Notes under the pieces: generated by a model
Seen by the model: only the letters and a program-made list of their open reading frames with translations
Told to the model about the DNA's origin: nothing
Database searches by the model: none
Made by a program: the position numbers and the translations under genes
Source of the DNA: Bailinhaonella thermotolerans
GTDB taxonomy: Bacteria; Actinomycetota; Actinomycetes; Streptosporangiales; Streptosporangiaceae
Assembly (NCBI RefSeq): GCF_003594875.1
Contig: NZ_QZEY01000002.1
Span: 496,001-560,000, forward strand
Reading direction: 5' to 3'
DNA length: 64,000 nucleotides
Part shown: positions 33,064-41,091 of the stretch, piece by piece
Numbering within the stretch: position 1 is the first letter of the stretch
Layout of the letters: each line of letters opens with the position of its first letter

Positions 33064-33094
33064 CCGCGAGTCAGTAGCCACTTACGCTACTAGA
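33064..33094 (-). promoter_or_regulatory. Promoter/operator of the acyl-CoA dehydrogenase operon, shared with 17842-17872
   Basis: On the minus strand it contains inverted repeat AGTAGC - GTAAGTG - GCTACT, with TAGCGT as a possible -10, and is followed by CTGACTC. Twenty-five of 31 bases match the BVMO promoter without gaps. Confidence 0.65.
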
Positions 33095-33263
33095 CCGCCC
33101 GCGCCTGATCCATGCCCCGCGGGCCGCGATCAGAATCCGATTCGGTGCCGTCCCGCACCCCGCCGTCCCGTCTCCTCCCTGTCCGTGCGGCGTCTGTCCG
33201 CACGGCGTCCCGCGGAGCCGTCCCCGGCCGGAGTCCTCCCGCCCTCTCCCCGCCGGTACGGCG

Positions 33264-33305
33264 TGAGCCCGCCCCGGCCCGGGGGCACCGGGCGGGACGG
33301 GCTCA
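33264..33305 (-). terminator. Candidate terminator downstream of ridA operon
   Basis: TGAGCCCG (33264-33271) pairs with CGGGCTCA (33298-33305), and the inner C/G runs extend the stem. It lies about 50 nt past the ridA stop. The rest of the 302-bp gap 33052-33353 shows only the promoter motif above and GC-rich filler. Confidence 0.45.
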
Positions 33306-33353
33306 GGCCGTACGGGGCCCCCGGGGGCGCGCGGCCCGGCCGGGGCGGTGCGG

Positions 33354-33737
33354 TCACCTGCGGAGGGCCGCCACGAAGTCGATCTCCACGAGGATGTTCA
33401 TCAGGTCGCTGCCGACCGTGGTGCGGACCGGGTACGGGGCCGTGAAGTGCTCGCGGTACGCCTCGTCGTACGCCTTGAAGTCGCGGTGCAGGTCCTGCAG
33501 GTGGACCGTGGACTTCACCACGTCGTCGAAGGTCAGGCCGTGCACGGCGAGGATCGCGGCGAGGTTCTTCATGGTCTGGCGCGTCTGGGTGGCCACGTCG
33601 TCGCCGACGACCTGCCCGGTCCCGGGGTCGATCGGGCCCATGCCGGCCGTGTAGAGGAAGTCGCCGATCACCACGCCCTGGGAGTAGCCGCCCACGGGGG
33701 TGGGGGCCTGGTCCGTGCGGATCTCCTGCTTCGCCAC
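33354..33737 (-). CDS. ridA: RidA-family enamine/imine deaminase
   Basis: The 127-aa product starts at GTG 33737 after AGGAG. Family features are GGYSQGVVIGDFLYTAGMGP, QTRQTMKNLAAILAVHGLT, VHLQDLHRDFKAYDEAY and the catalytic Arg in YPVRTTVGSDL, then ILVEIDFVA. RidA proteins hydrolyse reactive enamines/imines released by PLP-dependent dehydratases. It is the last gene of an operon that contains such a PLP enzyme, so it probably clears the imine formed there. A 15-bp tandem repeat separates it from the kinase gene. Confidence 0.93.
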   Translation of the reverse strand: MAKQEIRTDQAPTPVGGYSQGVVIGDFLYTAGMGPIDPGTGQVVGDDVATQTRQTMKNLAAILAVHGLTFDDVVKSTVHLQDLHRDFKAYDEAYREHFTAPYPVRTTVGSDLMNILVEIDFVAALRR

Positions 33738-33794
33738 TGTCGTTCTCCTGCTCTCGTTCGCCGACGCCGGAGGTCGGCTCATCGGATCTCGGTT

Positions 33795-33899
33795 CGGTCT
33801 GGTCTCGGTCGGTCTGGTCTCGGTCGGTCTGGTCTCGGCCGGTCTGGTCTCGGCCGGTCTGGTGCCGGTCGGTCTGGTGCCGGTCGGTCTGGTGCCGGT
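33795..33899. repeat. 15-bp tandem repeat, seven copies
   Basis: Seven units of CGGTCTGGTCTCGGT or close variants (CGGCC, GTGCC substitutions) run from 33795 to 33899. They fill most of the gap between the kinase stop and the ridA start. Both strands stay open through it because the unit is five codons long, but no gene is supported. Confidence 0.92.
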
Positions 33900-33951
33900 G
33901 GGCCGGGGCGGCGGACGGCTGGGCGCCGGTCCGCCGGGGCGCCGGCGGGGG

Positions 33952-34905
33952 TCACCGGCGGACGTCGCCGCCGGCGATGAGGTCGAGGTCGTCCCGGGTG
34001 GGCAGGCCCTCCCAGTCGCCGGGCACGGTCACCGCGAGCGCCCCGGCGAGCGCGGCCGTGCGCAGCCGCTCGGGCACGGGACGGCCGCGGACCAGCTCGG
34101 CCAGGTACGCCGCGCCGAAGGCGTCCCCCGCGCCGACCGGGTCCACCACGTCCACCGGGTACGGCGGCACCTCGTGGACCGTTCCCTGGGCGTACGCGAC
34201 GGCGCCCCGGCCGCCGCGCTTGATCAGGACCTCGGCGGGGCCCAGCGCCGACAGCGCCCCGGCGAGCCCCTCGGCGCCGGGGGCGTCCACGACCAGGCGG
34301 GCCTCGTCCTCGGTCGCGAACAGCACGTCGGCGGCCTCGGCGAGGCGGCGTAGCTCCTTGGCGGCGGCGTCGGCGGGCCAGAGCCTGGCGCGGTAGTTGA
34401 AGTCCACCGACACCGCCACGCCCGCCGCCCGCGCGGCCTCCACCGCCAGCCGCACGGCGTCGCGGGCGCTCTCGCTGAGCGCGGGCGTGATGCCGGTGAC
34501 GTGCAGCACCCGCGCCGAGGCGATCAGCTCGGGGTCGATGTCGGCGGGTTCCAGCCGGGAGCCCGCCGAGCCGGCGCGGTAGTAGGTCACCCGGGTCACG
34601 CCCGCGGCCCGCCGTTCCTTGAGCATGAGGCCGGTCGGCGCGGCGGGGTCGGTGACCGCGTGCGACACGTCCACGCCCTCCCCGGCGAGCGTGGACCGGA
34701 CCAGCCGCCCCAGCTCGTCGTCGCCGACCCGGCCGATCCAGGCGGCGCGCACGCCGAGCCGGGCCGCGCCGATCGCGAGGTTGGACTCCGCGCCGCCGAC
34801 GCGCAGGTCGAGCGAGCGGGCGTGCCGGAGCGGGCCGGGCTCGGGCGGCGACAGCAGCGCCATCGTCTCCCCGGCCGTGACCAGCTCGGGGGTGTCGCGC
34901 GTCAT
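33952..34905 (-). CDS. PfkB-family sugar kinase, 2-keto-3-deoxygluconate kinase type
   Basis: The 317-aa product starts at ATG 34905 after GAGGA. PfkB signatures are present: LRVGGAESNLAIGAARLG near residue 38, GLMLKERRAAGVTRVTYYRAG, DFNYRARLWP, and the anion hole/catalytic base DPVGAGDAFGAAYL. The TYYR-x-G-SAGS and DFNYRxxLW segments resemble KDG kinases more than ribokinases. It should phosphorylate 2-keto-3-deoxygluconate to KDGP for the Entner-Doudoroff aldolase. It follows the PLP enzyme gene after 150 bp that contain an 18-bp repeat (34931-34967). Confidence 0.85.
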   Translation of the reverse strand: MTRDTPELVTAGETMALLSPPEPGPLRHARSLDLRVGGAESNLAIGAARLGVRAAWIGRVGDDELGRLVRSTLAGEGVDVSHAVTDPAAPTGLMLKERRAAGVTRVTYYRAGSAGSRLEPADIDPELIASARVLHVTGITPALSESARDAVRLAVEAARAAGVAVSVDFNYRARLWPADAAAKELRRLAEAADVLFATEDEARLVVDAPGAEGLAGALSALGPAEVLIKRGGRGAVAYAQGTVHEVPPYPVDVVDPVGAGDAFGAAYLAELVRGRPVPERLRTAALAGALAVTVPGDWEGLPTRDDLDLIAGGDVRR

Positions 34906-35055
34906 GGGGGTCCTCGTCGTCTCGGTGGGCGGGGTTCTCTCGGTGATCGGGGTTCTCTCGGTGATCGGATCGCTCTTTCTGGGGCGGCCGGCGCCGGTAC
35001 GGCTCGTGCGGCGGCTCTCTCGGGACGTGTCCACCGGCGGGTCCTTCCGCGCTCC

Positions 35056-36333
35056 CTAGAAGAAGGTGCGCAGGACGTCCACCACGCGGTGGTCCTCGTC
35101 CACGACCGGGATCGCACGGCGCTTGTCGAAGGCCGTGCACGGGTGGGAGACGCCGAAGCACACGAGGTCGCCCGGGACGAGCGCGGTGCCCGGCATCAGC
35201 GCGAGGTAGGCGTGATGGTCGTTCATCCGGGTCAGCGCGATGCCCTCGGCCGTCCACTCCACCCCGTCGCGGCGCACCCGGCGCGGCACCGGCAGGCCCT
35301 CGTCGTACGGCGCGTCGCGCTTGCCGAGCCCGGCGATGGCCAGCCCGGGCTCGGGAACGGAGAGCACCTGCGCCCAGACCTCCAGCGCCGGCTCCAGGCG
35401 GCCCTCGCCGGGGATCCGGTTGAAGGGGGTGCGGACCCGGTAGAAGCCGTCGTCGTGGCTGACGTACGCGCCGCTGCGCAGCAGGGGCAGGGCCTCGCGC
35501 CCGTCGAACCCGATCCCGCCCAGCTCCCGCGCCACGATGTCGAACCAGGCGCTCCCGCCCGCGCTCACCACGATCGGCCCGCCCCCGGCGCACACCCCCG
35601 CCGCGTGGAACTCGGCGGCGAGCCCGCGCAGGTCGCGGAGGTAGGCGGTCACCTCGTCGGCCCCCGGCAGCCCGCCCTCGTACCCGGCGACCCCGGCGAC
35701 CTCGACGCCGGGCGCCGCCGCGGCGGCCCGCGCCAGCCGTACGGCCTCGGCGGCGGTCCGGCAGCCGGTGCGGCCGCCGGCGTGGCCCAGCTCCACCAGG
35801 ACCCGGAACGGCCGGCCGCCCGCGGCGCGCGAGGCCGCCTCGACCCCGGCGGCCGAGTCCACGTAGAACAGGAACGCAAAGGCCGGGTCCCGGTCCAGCT
35901 CCCGGGCGAGGCCGCGCAGCGCCGTGCCGTCCAGCAGCTCGTTGGCCAGCAGCACGCGGCGCACGCCCGCCTTCCGGCAGACCAGCGCCTGGTTGGCGGT
36001 GGCGACGGTGATGCCCCACGCCCCGGCGTCGAGCTGCCGCCGCCACAGCGCGGGCGCCATCGAGGCCTTCCCGTGCGGCGCGAGCGCCAGCCCGTGCCGC
36101 CGGGCGAAGGCCGCCATCGTGGCGATGTTGTGCTCCAGCGCGTCCCGCCGGGCCACCAGCACCGGCCAGGTGAAGGGCCCGTCGAAGAGGGAGTGCTCGG
36201 CGGCGGCGAACTCCTCGTCGCCGACGCCCTCCCCCGGCTCCCAGAACCCGGTGTCCCGCCAGTCCACCACGCCGCCCGTCACGCCGCCGCTCACATCGCC
36301 CGCCACGCCGCTCGTCACGCCGCCTTCCGTCAT
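35056..36333 (-). CDS. PLP-dependent D-amino acid deaminase (D-threonine aldolase/D-serine dehydratase-like fold)
   Basis: The 425-aa product starts at ATG 36333 after GAGGCGGG. Residues 1-22 are a Gly/Val/Thr repeat. An alanine-racemase-type barrel follows, with the PLP Lys89 in LALAPHGKASMAP, then VLVELGHAGGRTGCRT, GVAGYEGGLPG and IVVSAGGSAWFD. The C-terminal domain has NDHHAYLAL and FGVSHPCTAFDKRR, the usual zinc-site region. These enzymes remove ammonia from beta-hydroxy D-amino acids. In this operon D-glucosaminate (2-amino-2-deoxygluconate) is an attractive substrate, because elimination would give 2-keto-3-deoxygluconate for the neighbouring kinase. That is inference. Confidence 0.87.
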   Translation of the reverse strand: MTEGGVTSGVAGDVSGGVTGGVVDWRDTGFWEPGEGVGDEEFAAAEHSLFDGPFTWPVLVARRDALEHNIATMAAFARRHGLALAPHGKASMAPALWRRQLDAGAWGITVATANQALVCRKAGVRRVLLANELLDGTALRGLARELDRDPAFAFLFYVDSAAGVEAASRAAGGRPFRVLVELGHAGGRTGCRTAAEAVRLARAAAAAPGVEVAGVAGYEGGLPGADEVTAYLRDLRGLAAEFHAAGVCAGGGPIVVSAGGSAWFDIVARELGGIGFDGREALPLLRSGAYVSHDDGFYRVRTPFNRIPGEGRLEPALEVWAQVLSVPEPGLAIAGLGKRDAPYDEGLPVPRRVRRDGVEWTAEGIALTRMNDHHAYLALMPGTALVPGDLVCFGVSHPCTAFDKRRAIPVVDEDHRVVDVLRTFF

Positions 36334-36469
36334 GCCCGCCTCACTCCGCCCGCTCCGTACCGCCGCGCCCCGTCCGCCCGCCTCCGGGGCCCCCTACCCG
36401 CTCGCCCCGCGCCTGCTTCACGCCCGCACCGCCGTACGGCCGCGGAACCGGGCTGGGTCACGGGCGGGG

Positions 36470-38032
36470 TCACGGCCGGGACCCGGACGGGGTCAGGGCC
36501 TCGCCCGGCAGCGCGGCGGCCAGGGCCCCGCCGGTGAGCACGACCTCGCCGTTGACCAGCACGTGGTCCACGCCGATCGCGGGCTCCCTGGGGTTCTCGT
36601 AGGTCGCCGCGTCGGCGATCGCGGCGGGGTCCAGGACGACGAGGTCGGCCGCCGCGCCGCGCCGCACCCGGCCCCGGTCGCTCAGGCCGAACCGGTCGGC
36701 GGTGCGCGAGGCCAGGTGGACGGCCGCCCGCTCCCAGGTCCAGTCGCCCAGCTCGACGACGTGGCGGCGCAGGTAGCGGGCGAAGGCGCCCCAGCCGCGC
36801 GGGTGGGGGTGGCCCCCGGCGTAGATGCCGTCCGAGCCGCCGACGTGGGCCTCGTGGCGCATGAGCGCGCGCACGGACTCCTCGCTGTTGGTCGGGGGCT
36901 GGCCGAACACGCAGCCGGCCTCCAGCTCGGTGGCCACCAGCAGCTCGCAGCAGAACCGGCCCGGCGGCATGCCCGCGCGCTCGGCCGCCTCCGGGAACGC
37001 CAGTCCCTCGGCCCAGGCGTACTCCTCCGACGGCACGTGCGAGAGGGTGACGCGCGGCCACACCTCGGGGCGAGCGGCGAACCACTCGCGGTCCAGCCGG
37101 TCGCGCACCGCCGGGTCGGCCAGCGCCGCCACGGCGGCGTCCACGTCCGCGACGGGGATCCACGGCGGCAGCGTCACCATCGACAGGATGCTGCATCCGC
37201 GCAGGTAGGGATAGCTGTCGTAGGTGAGGTCCACACCCTCGCCGCGCAGCCGGTCCACGTCGGCGATCAGGTCGTCGGCGGGCCCGTGGTAGTGCGACAC
37301 GTGCGCCGCGGCCCCCGACGCGAGCGCGATCTCGCGCACCTCGGCCATCGCCGCCGGCGCCGCCGTCTCGTACCCGCGCATGTGCGTGACGTACGGCAGG
37401 CCGCGCGCGGCGGCCCGGCGCGCGAGGGCGGCCAGCTCCGGGACCTGGGCGTACCGGCCGGGGGCGTACTCCAGGCCGGTGGACACCCCGGCGGCGCCCT
37501 CCTCCAGGCCCCGGTCGAGCAGGCGCTCCATCGCGGCCAGCTCGGCGGCGTCCGGGGCGCGCTCGGCGGGGCCCATGACCTCGTACCGCAGGGTGCCGTG
37601 GGGCACCAGGTAGGCCGTGTTGAGCCGGGTGCGGCGGTGGTAGGACGCGAGCAGCCCCGCGACCGTGACCGGGGCGTCGCCGGGGTGGCGGCCGTTGACG
37701 GCGGCGAAGTAGCGGTTGACGTAGCGCAGCGTCGCGGGCCCCGCCGGGGCGAAGGACAGCCCGTCCTGGCCCAGCACGAACGTGGTGACGCCCTGCCGCA
37801 GCGCGGCGAGCTGCACGGCCGGGTCGTGCACGGCGGTCTCCCCGTGCACGTGGGCGTCGACGAACCCGGGCAGGACGTGCCGCCCCGCCGCGTCGATCTC
37901 CCGCTCCGCGCGGGCCGCCGACAGGTCCCCGACCTCGGCGATCCGGCCGCCCGTGACGCCCACGTCGGCGCGCGCGGCGGGGCCGCCGGACCCGTCGTAG
38001 ACGATCCCGCCCCTGATCAGCACGTCGAACAC
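36470..38032 (-). CDS. N-acyl-D-amino acid deacylase (amidohydrolase)
   Basis: The 520-aa product has the D-aminoacylase pattern: FDVLIRGGIVYDGSGGPAAR, the metal motif LPGFVDAHVHGE, GVTTFVLGQDGLSFAP, GVSTGLEYAPGRYA, THMRGYE, VSHYHGP, TLSHVPSE and the C-terminal RGAAADLVVLDP. It should remove an acyl group from an N-acyl-D-amino acid or N-acyl amino-sugar acid in the cytoplasm. It is the first gene of the operon and divergent from an IclR regulator with a 21-bp palindrome between them. N-acetyl-D-glucosaminate would fit the downstream genes. Confidence 0.9.
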   Translation of the reverse strand: MFDVLIRGGIVYDGSGGPAARADVGVTGGRIAEVGDLSAARAEREIDAAGRHVLPGFVDAHVHGETAVHDPAVQLAALRQGVTTFVLGQDGLSFAPAGPATLRYVNRYFAAVNGRHPGDAPVTVAGLLASYHRRTRLNTAYLVPHGTLRYEVMGPAERAPDAAELAAMERLLDRGLEEGAAGVSTGLEYAPGRYAQVPELAALARRAAARGLPYVTHMRGYETAAPAAMAEVREIALASGAAAHVSHYHGPADDLIADVDRLRGEGVDLTYDSYPYLRGCSILSMVTLPPWIPVADVDAAVAALADPAVRDRLDREWFAARPEVWPRVTLSHVPSEEYAWAEGLAFPEAAERAGMPPGRFCCELLVATELEAGCVFGQPPTNSEESVRALMRHEAHVGGSDGIYAGGHPHPRGWGAFARYLRRHVVELGDWTWERAAVHLASRTADRFGLSDRGRVRRGAAADLVVLDPAAIADAATYENPREPAIGVDHVLVNGEVVLTGGALAAALPGEALTPSGSRP

Positions 38033-38109
38033 GGCGTCATCCTCCCGCCCGCGCCCGCCGGCCGGGCAGGCCGCGCCGTGCCGTCATCGCGTCCCCTCTC
38101 GCCGGCTCG

Positions 38110-38130
38110 GCGTTGCGATATCTGCAACGC
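38110..38130. promoter_or_regulatory. Palindromic operator, probably for IclR
   Basis: Arms GCGTTGC (38110-38116) and GCAACGC (38124-38130) are perfect inverted repeats around GATATCT. It is centred about 85 bp upstream of the deacylase start and about 104 bp upstream of the divergent IclR gene, where a dual-acting operator is expected. Confidence 0.65.
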
Positions 38131-38223
38131 AGGTGCACTATGTGATGACGAAATGTCTAGCAGCGGCCCGGAAACGCTGTCAACCACGGTGAACGGGCCC
38201 GTCCCCGCGCAGGGAGGTCGGCG

Positions 38224-38973
38224 GTGTCCCAGACGGTGGAACGCGCGGTCGCGATCATCGAGCGGATCTCCGAGCGCCCCTCGACGCTCGGCGAGGTCGC
38301 CGGCCTGCTCGGCGTCCACAAGTCCACCGCGCTGCGCCTGCTCCAGACGCTCGAGCAGTCCGGCTTCGCCCGCCGCGAGCCCGGCGGCCGCTACACCGTG
38401 GGCACCCGCCTGATCGGCATCGCCTTCCGCGCGCTGGAGTCCCTGGACGTGCGCGAGGTCGCCCGCCCGCACCTGGCCCGCCTCAACCAGGCCCACGGGC
38501 ACACGGTCCACCTCGCGAGCCTCGTCGACGGCGAGATCACCTACGTGGACAAGTACGAGGGGACGGCCCCGATCCGGATGTACTCCCGGATCGGCAAGAC
38601 CGCCCCGCTGCACGCCTCGGCGGTGGGCAAGACGATCCTGGCCCACCTGGCGCCCGACCACCTGGACGCCATGATCCGCCGCATCGACTGGACGCGGTAC
38701 ACCCGCCGCACGCTGACCGACGAGGCCGCGCTGCGCGCCTCCCTCGCCGAGATCCGCGCGCAGGGCCACGCCCTGGACCAGGGCGAGTTCGAGGAGATCA
38801 TCAACTGCGTCGCGGCGCCGGTCCGCGACCCCGACGGGGCCGTCCGCTCCGCCGTCTCCATCTCCGTCCCCGCGATGGTCATGCCCCTGGACGGCCTGCG
38901 GACCCTGGTCCCCGACCTGACGGCCACCGCCGCCTCCATCTCCCGCGACCTCGGCTGGACCCCGCCCGCCTGA
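38224..38973 (+). CDS. IclR-family regulator (KdgR-like context)
   Basis: The 249-aa product starts at GTG 38224 after GGAGG. The N-terminal winged helix is RPSTLGEVAGLLGVHKSTAL with RLLQTLEQSGFARREPGG, followed by the ligand domain with YVDKYEGTAPIRMYSRIGKT, LHASAVGKTILAHL, LDQGEFEEIINCVAAPVRD and VSISVPAMVM. IclR proteins, including the KDG sensor KdgR, typically respond to sugar acids and aromatic acids. It is divergent from the D-aminoacylase/kinase operon, which it probably controls. Confidence 0.92.
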   Translation: MSQTVERAVAIIERISERPSTLGEVAGLLGVHKSTALRLLQTLEQSGFARREPGGRYTVGTRLIGIAFRALESLDVREVARPHLARLNQAHGHTVHLASLVDGEITYVDKYEGTAPIRMYSRIGKTAPLHASAVGKTILAHLAPDHLDAMIRRIDWTRYTRRTLTDEAALRASLAEIRAQGHALDQGEFEEIINCVAAPVRDPDGAVRSAVSISVPAMVMPLDGLRTLVPDLTATAASISRDLGWTPPA

Positions 38974-39101
38974 CCCCCGCCCCCGCCCCCGCCGGGAGAC
39001 AGCGTCCCGGCCAGGCGGGCCCCCGGGTATGCACCTCGGCGCCCCCGACCTCGGCCGGCCACGGCCGCGACCGCCCTCCGACCTGGCTCCCCCGCCGCCG
39101 G

Positions 39102-39208
39102 CCGTCCGCGCCCTCACGCCCCGCCCGCGGACCGTCCGCGCCCTCGCGCCCTCACGCCCCGCCCGCGGACCGTCCGCGCCCTCGCGCCCTCACGCCCCGC
39201 CCGCGGGC
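39102..39208. repeat. 38-bp tandem repeat with hairpin units
   Basis: About two and a half units of 38 bp each contain the dyad GCGGACCGTCCGC and CGCCCTCACGCCCCGCCC. They lie in the 402-bp gap between the IclR and TetR genes. Apart from these repeats and the TetR operator region I see no gene there. Confidence 0.8.
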
Positions 39209-39316
39209 GCCTCCGCCGCCGACGGTCCGCGTCCTCGCGCCCCGCCGGGCGGACCGCGCGCCCGGCGGCGCGGCGAGGGGTTCCCGGGGGCCTGGCGCCG
39301 CTATTGGATGCGGAAT

Positions 39317-39351
39317 ACAATTGTGGTGCAGGCCACATACAAGCAGGCTTG
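39317..39351 (+). promoter_or_regulatory. Dyad-rich promoter/operator of the TetR gene
   Basis: Three dyads lie in 35 bp: ACAATTGT (39317-39324), TGTGG/CCACA (39322-39337) and CAAGCAGGCTTG (39340-39351). TACAAT at 39316 could be a -10. TetR autoregulation is the likely use. Confidence 0.5.
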
Positions 39352-39375
39352 ATTGCATGTTGGTGGGGTTCTAGC

Positions 39376-40059
39376 GTGGCGAACGTGGCTACTACCACGG
39401 CGCCGGGGGTGGCCCGTCCCCGGCGCACGCAGGAGGAACGCCGGGCGGCGACGCAGGCGCGGCTGCTCTCGGCGACGGCCGAGTGCCTGGCCGAGCTGGG
39501 GTGGGCGGGCACGTCCACCACCGAGGTGGCCAGGCGGGCCGGGCTGTCCAGGGGCGCGCAGCAGCACCACTTCCCGACCAAGGCCGAGCTCGTCGGGGCC
39601 GCGGTCGAGCACATGCTCGACCGGCACCGGGTGGAGTTCGAGGAGGCGTTCGCGCGGCTGCCGCCCGAGCGCCGCGGGGCCGAGGGCGCGCTCGACCTGC
39701 TGTGGGACATCTTCCGCACGCCGAACGCGGCGGCGCTGCTGGAGCTGAGCGTCGCGGCTCGCACCGACGGCGAGCTCAAGGCGCTGTGCGCCGACATCCA
39801 CGACCGCGTCGCGGACATCACGATCCAGACCTTCGAGCGGCTCTTCCCCCGGACCCTGCCGCCCGAGGTCGCGGGCGTGCTGCTGCGCGGCGTGCTGGCC
39901 CTGATGGCCGGCCTCGCGCTCCAGCACGGCGCCGACGGCGACCGCCACGGCCACCAGGCCGCGGTGCTGGCCCAGATCAAGGCGATCGGCGCGCAGCTGA
40001 TCCCGAATCCCCCCGCGGGGCGCCCGCCCGCCGGGGACCACATGGCTCTCCCTGACTGA
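39376..40059 (+). CDS. TetR-family regulator
   Basis: The 227-aa product starts at GTG 39376. The DNA-binding part is ARLLSATAECLAELGWAGTS followed by TTEVARRAGLSRGAQQHHFP and TKAELVGAAVEHML. The C-terminal ligand domain (LDLLWDIFRTPNAAALLELS, LRGVLALMAGLALQ) has no recognised ligand. It is 27 bp upstream of the diiron oxygenase gene on the same strand, so it is probably the local repressor of that operon and of itself. Confidence 0.93.
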   Translation: MANVATTTAPGVARPRRTQEERRAATQARLLSATAECLAELGWAGTSTTEVARRAGLSRGAQQHHFPTKAELVGAAVEHMLDRHRVEFEEAFARLPPERRGAEGALDLLWDIFRTPNAAALLELSVAARTDGELKALCADIHDRVADITIQTFERLFPRTLPPEVAGVLLRGVLALMAGLALQHGADGDRHGHQAAVLAQIKAIGAQLIPNPPAGRPPAGDHMALPD

Positions 40060-40086
40060 CGCACGCGCACCGAGGAGTCCAGACCG

Positions 40087-41091
40087 ATGACACCGCCCCC
40101 CAACGCAGTCACGGACCACGAACGCGACAAGGAGGTCGCGGAGAAGAAGGCGTACGTCTCCGTCGTCGAACGCCTGTCGAAGGCGTCGGTCGAGAAGAAC
40201 TGGGACCCCTACGTCGACATCCCCTGGGACGACCCGGACTACCAGGTCCGCCAGGACGACCCGCGCTGGAAGATGCCCCCGCTGGACCGGCTGGCCGAGC
40301 ACCCGTGGTTCCTGGCGCAGGACCAGGCCACGCGGTCGCGCATCGCGCTGTGGCGGGTCGCGACCGCGATGAAGATCGGCCTGCAGTTCGAGAACCTGCT
40401 CAAGCGCGGCCTGCTCAACTACGCGTACCGGCTGCCGAACGGCCGGCCGGAGTTCCGGTACGTCTACCACGAAACCATCGAAGAGGGACATCACGGGATG
40501 ATGTTCCAGGAGTTCGTGAACCGTACGAAGCTCCCCATCCGCGGCATGCCCGGCCCGCTGAGCCTGATCGCGCAGGTCAGCCCGTGGATCCCGCTGATCT
40601 CCACCGAGCTGTTCTTCATCTTCGTGCTCGGCGGCGAGGACCCGATCGACCACGTCCAGCGCAAGCTGCTCAAGAGCGGCCACATCGAGCACCCGCTGGA
40701 AAAGACGATCATGCAGATCCACATCGCCGAGGAGGCGCGGCACATCTCCTTCGCCCGCCACTACCTGCGCCGCCGCGTGCCCCGCATGCCGCGCCACCGG
40801 CGCTTCCTGCTCGGCGTGATCGCCCCGATCGTGCTCGGCGTCATGGCCCGGATCATGCTGGCCCCGCCCGGCTCGATGATCCGCTACTTCAAGATCCCCA
40901 AGTCCGTCGTCGACGAGGTCTACCGGAACAACCCGCAGGCGTACCAGGAGATCCGCGACTCCGTCGGCAAGACCCGCGAGCTGTGCGTCGAGCTCGGCCT
41001 GGTCGGCGTGGTCAGCAAGCGGGTCTGGAAGGCCATGGGCATCTGGGACGAGCCCGTGAGGGCCGGGCGGGCCGCGAAGGCCGCCGCGTGA
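40087..41091 (+). CDS. AurF-like diiron oxygenase
   Basis: The 334-aa product starts at ATG 40087 (GAGGAG upstream). Carboxylate/His clusters ETIEEGHHGMMFQEF and HIAEEARHISFARHYL match the diiron centre of the AurF (p-aminobenzoate N-oxygenase) family. A hydrophobic stretch (LLGVIAPIVLGVMARIML) may touch the membrane. AurF oxidises arylamines to nitro groups, but most family members are uncharacterised and may hydroxylate lipids or other substrates. It overlaps the SDR gene by GTGA. The order TetR - oxygenase - SDR suggests oxidation of an alcohol or amine made by this enzyme. Confidence 0.85.
   Translation: MTPPPNAVTDHERDKEVAEKKAYVSVVERLSKASVEKNWDPYVDIPWDDPDYQVRQDDPRWKMPPLDRLAEHPWFLAQDQATRSRIALWRVATAMKIGLQFENLLKRGLLNYAYRLPNGRPEFRYVYHETIEEGHHGMMFQEFVNRTKLPIRGMPGPLSLIAQVSPWIPLISTELFFIFVLGGEDPIDHVQRKLLKSGHIEHPLEKTIMQIHIAEEARHISFARHYLRRRVPRMPRHRRFLLGVIAPIVLGVMARIMLAPPGSMIRYFKIPKSVVDEVYRNNPQAYQEIRDSVGKTRELCVELGLVGVVSKRVWKAMGIWDEPVRAGRAAKAAA

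Noticed and set aside
33700-34353. Plus-strand frame with VGLVS repeats that looks like a secreted repeat protein
   Set aside because: The repeat unit is 15 bp, so any frame stays open. The rest is antisense to the KDG kinase and has no family signature.
39340-39351. KstR2 site in front of the TetR gene
   Set aside because: CAAG and CTTG are separated by four bases instead of two, so it does not match the known motif. It is kept only as a general TetR dyad.
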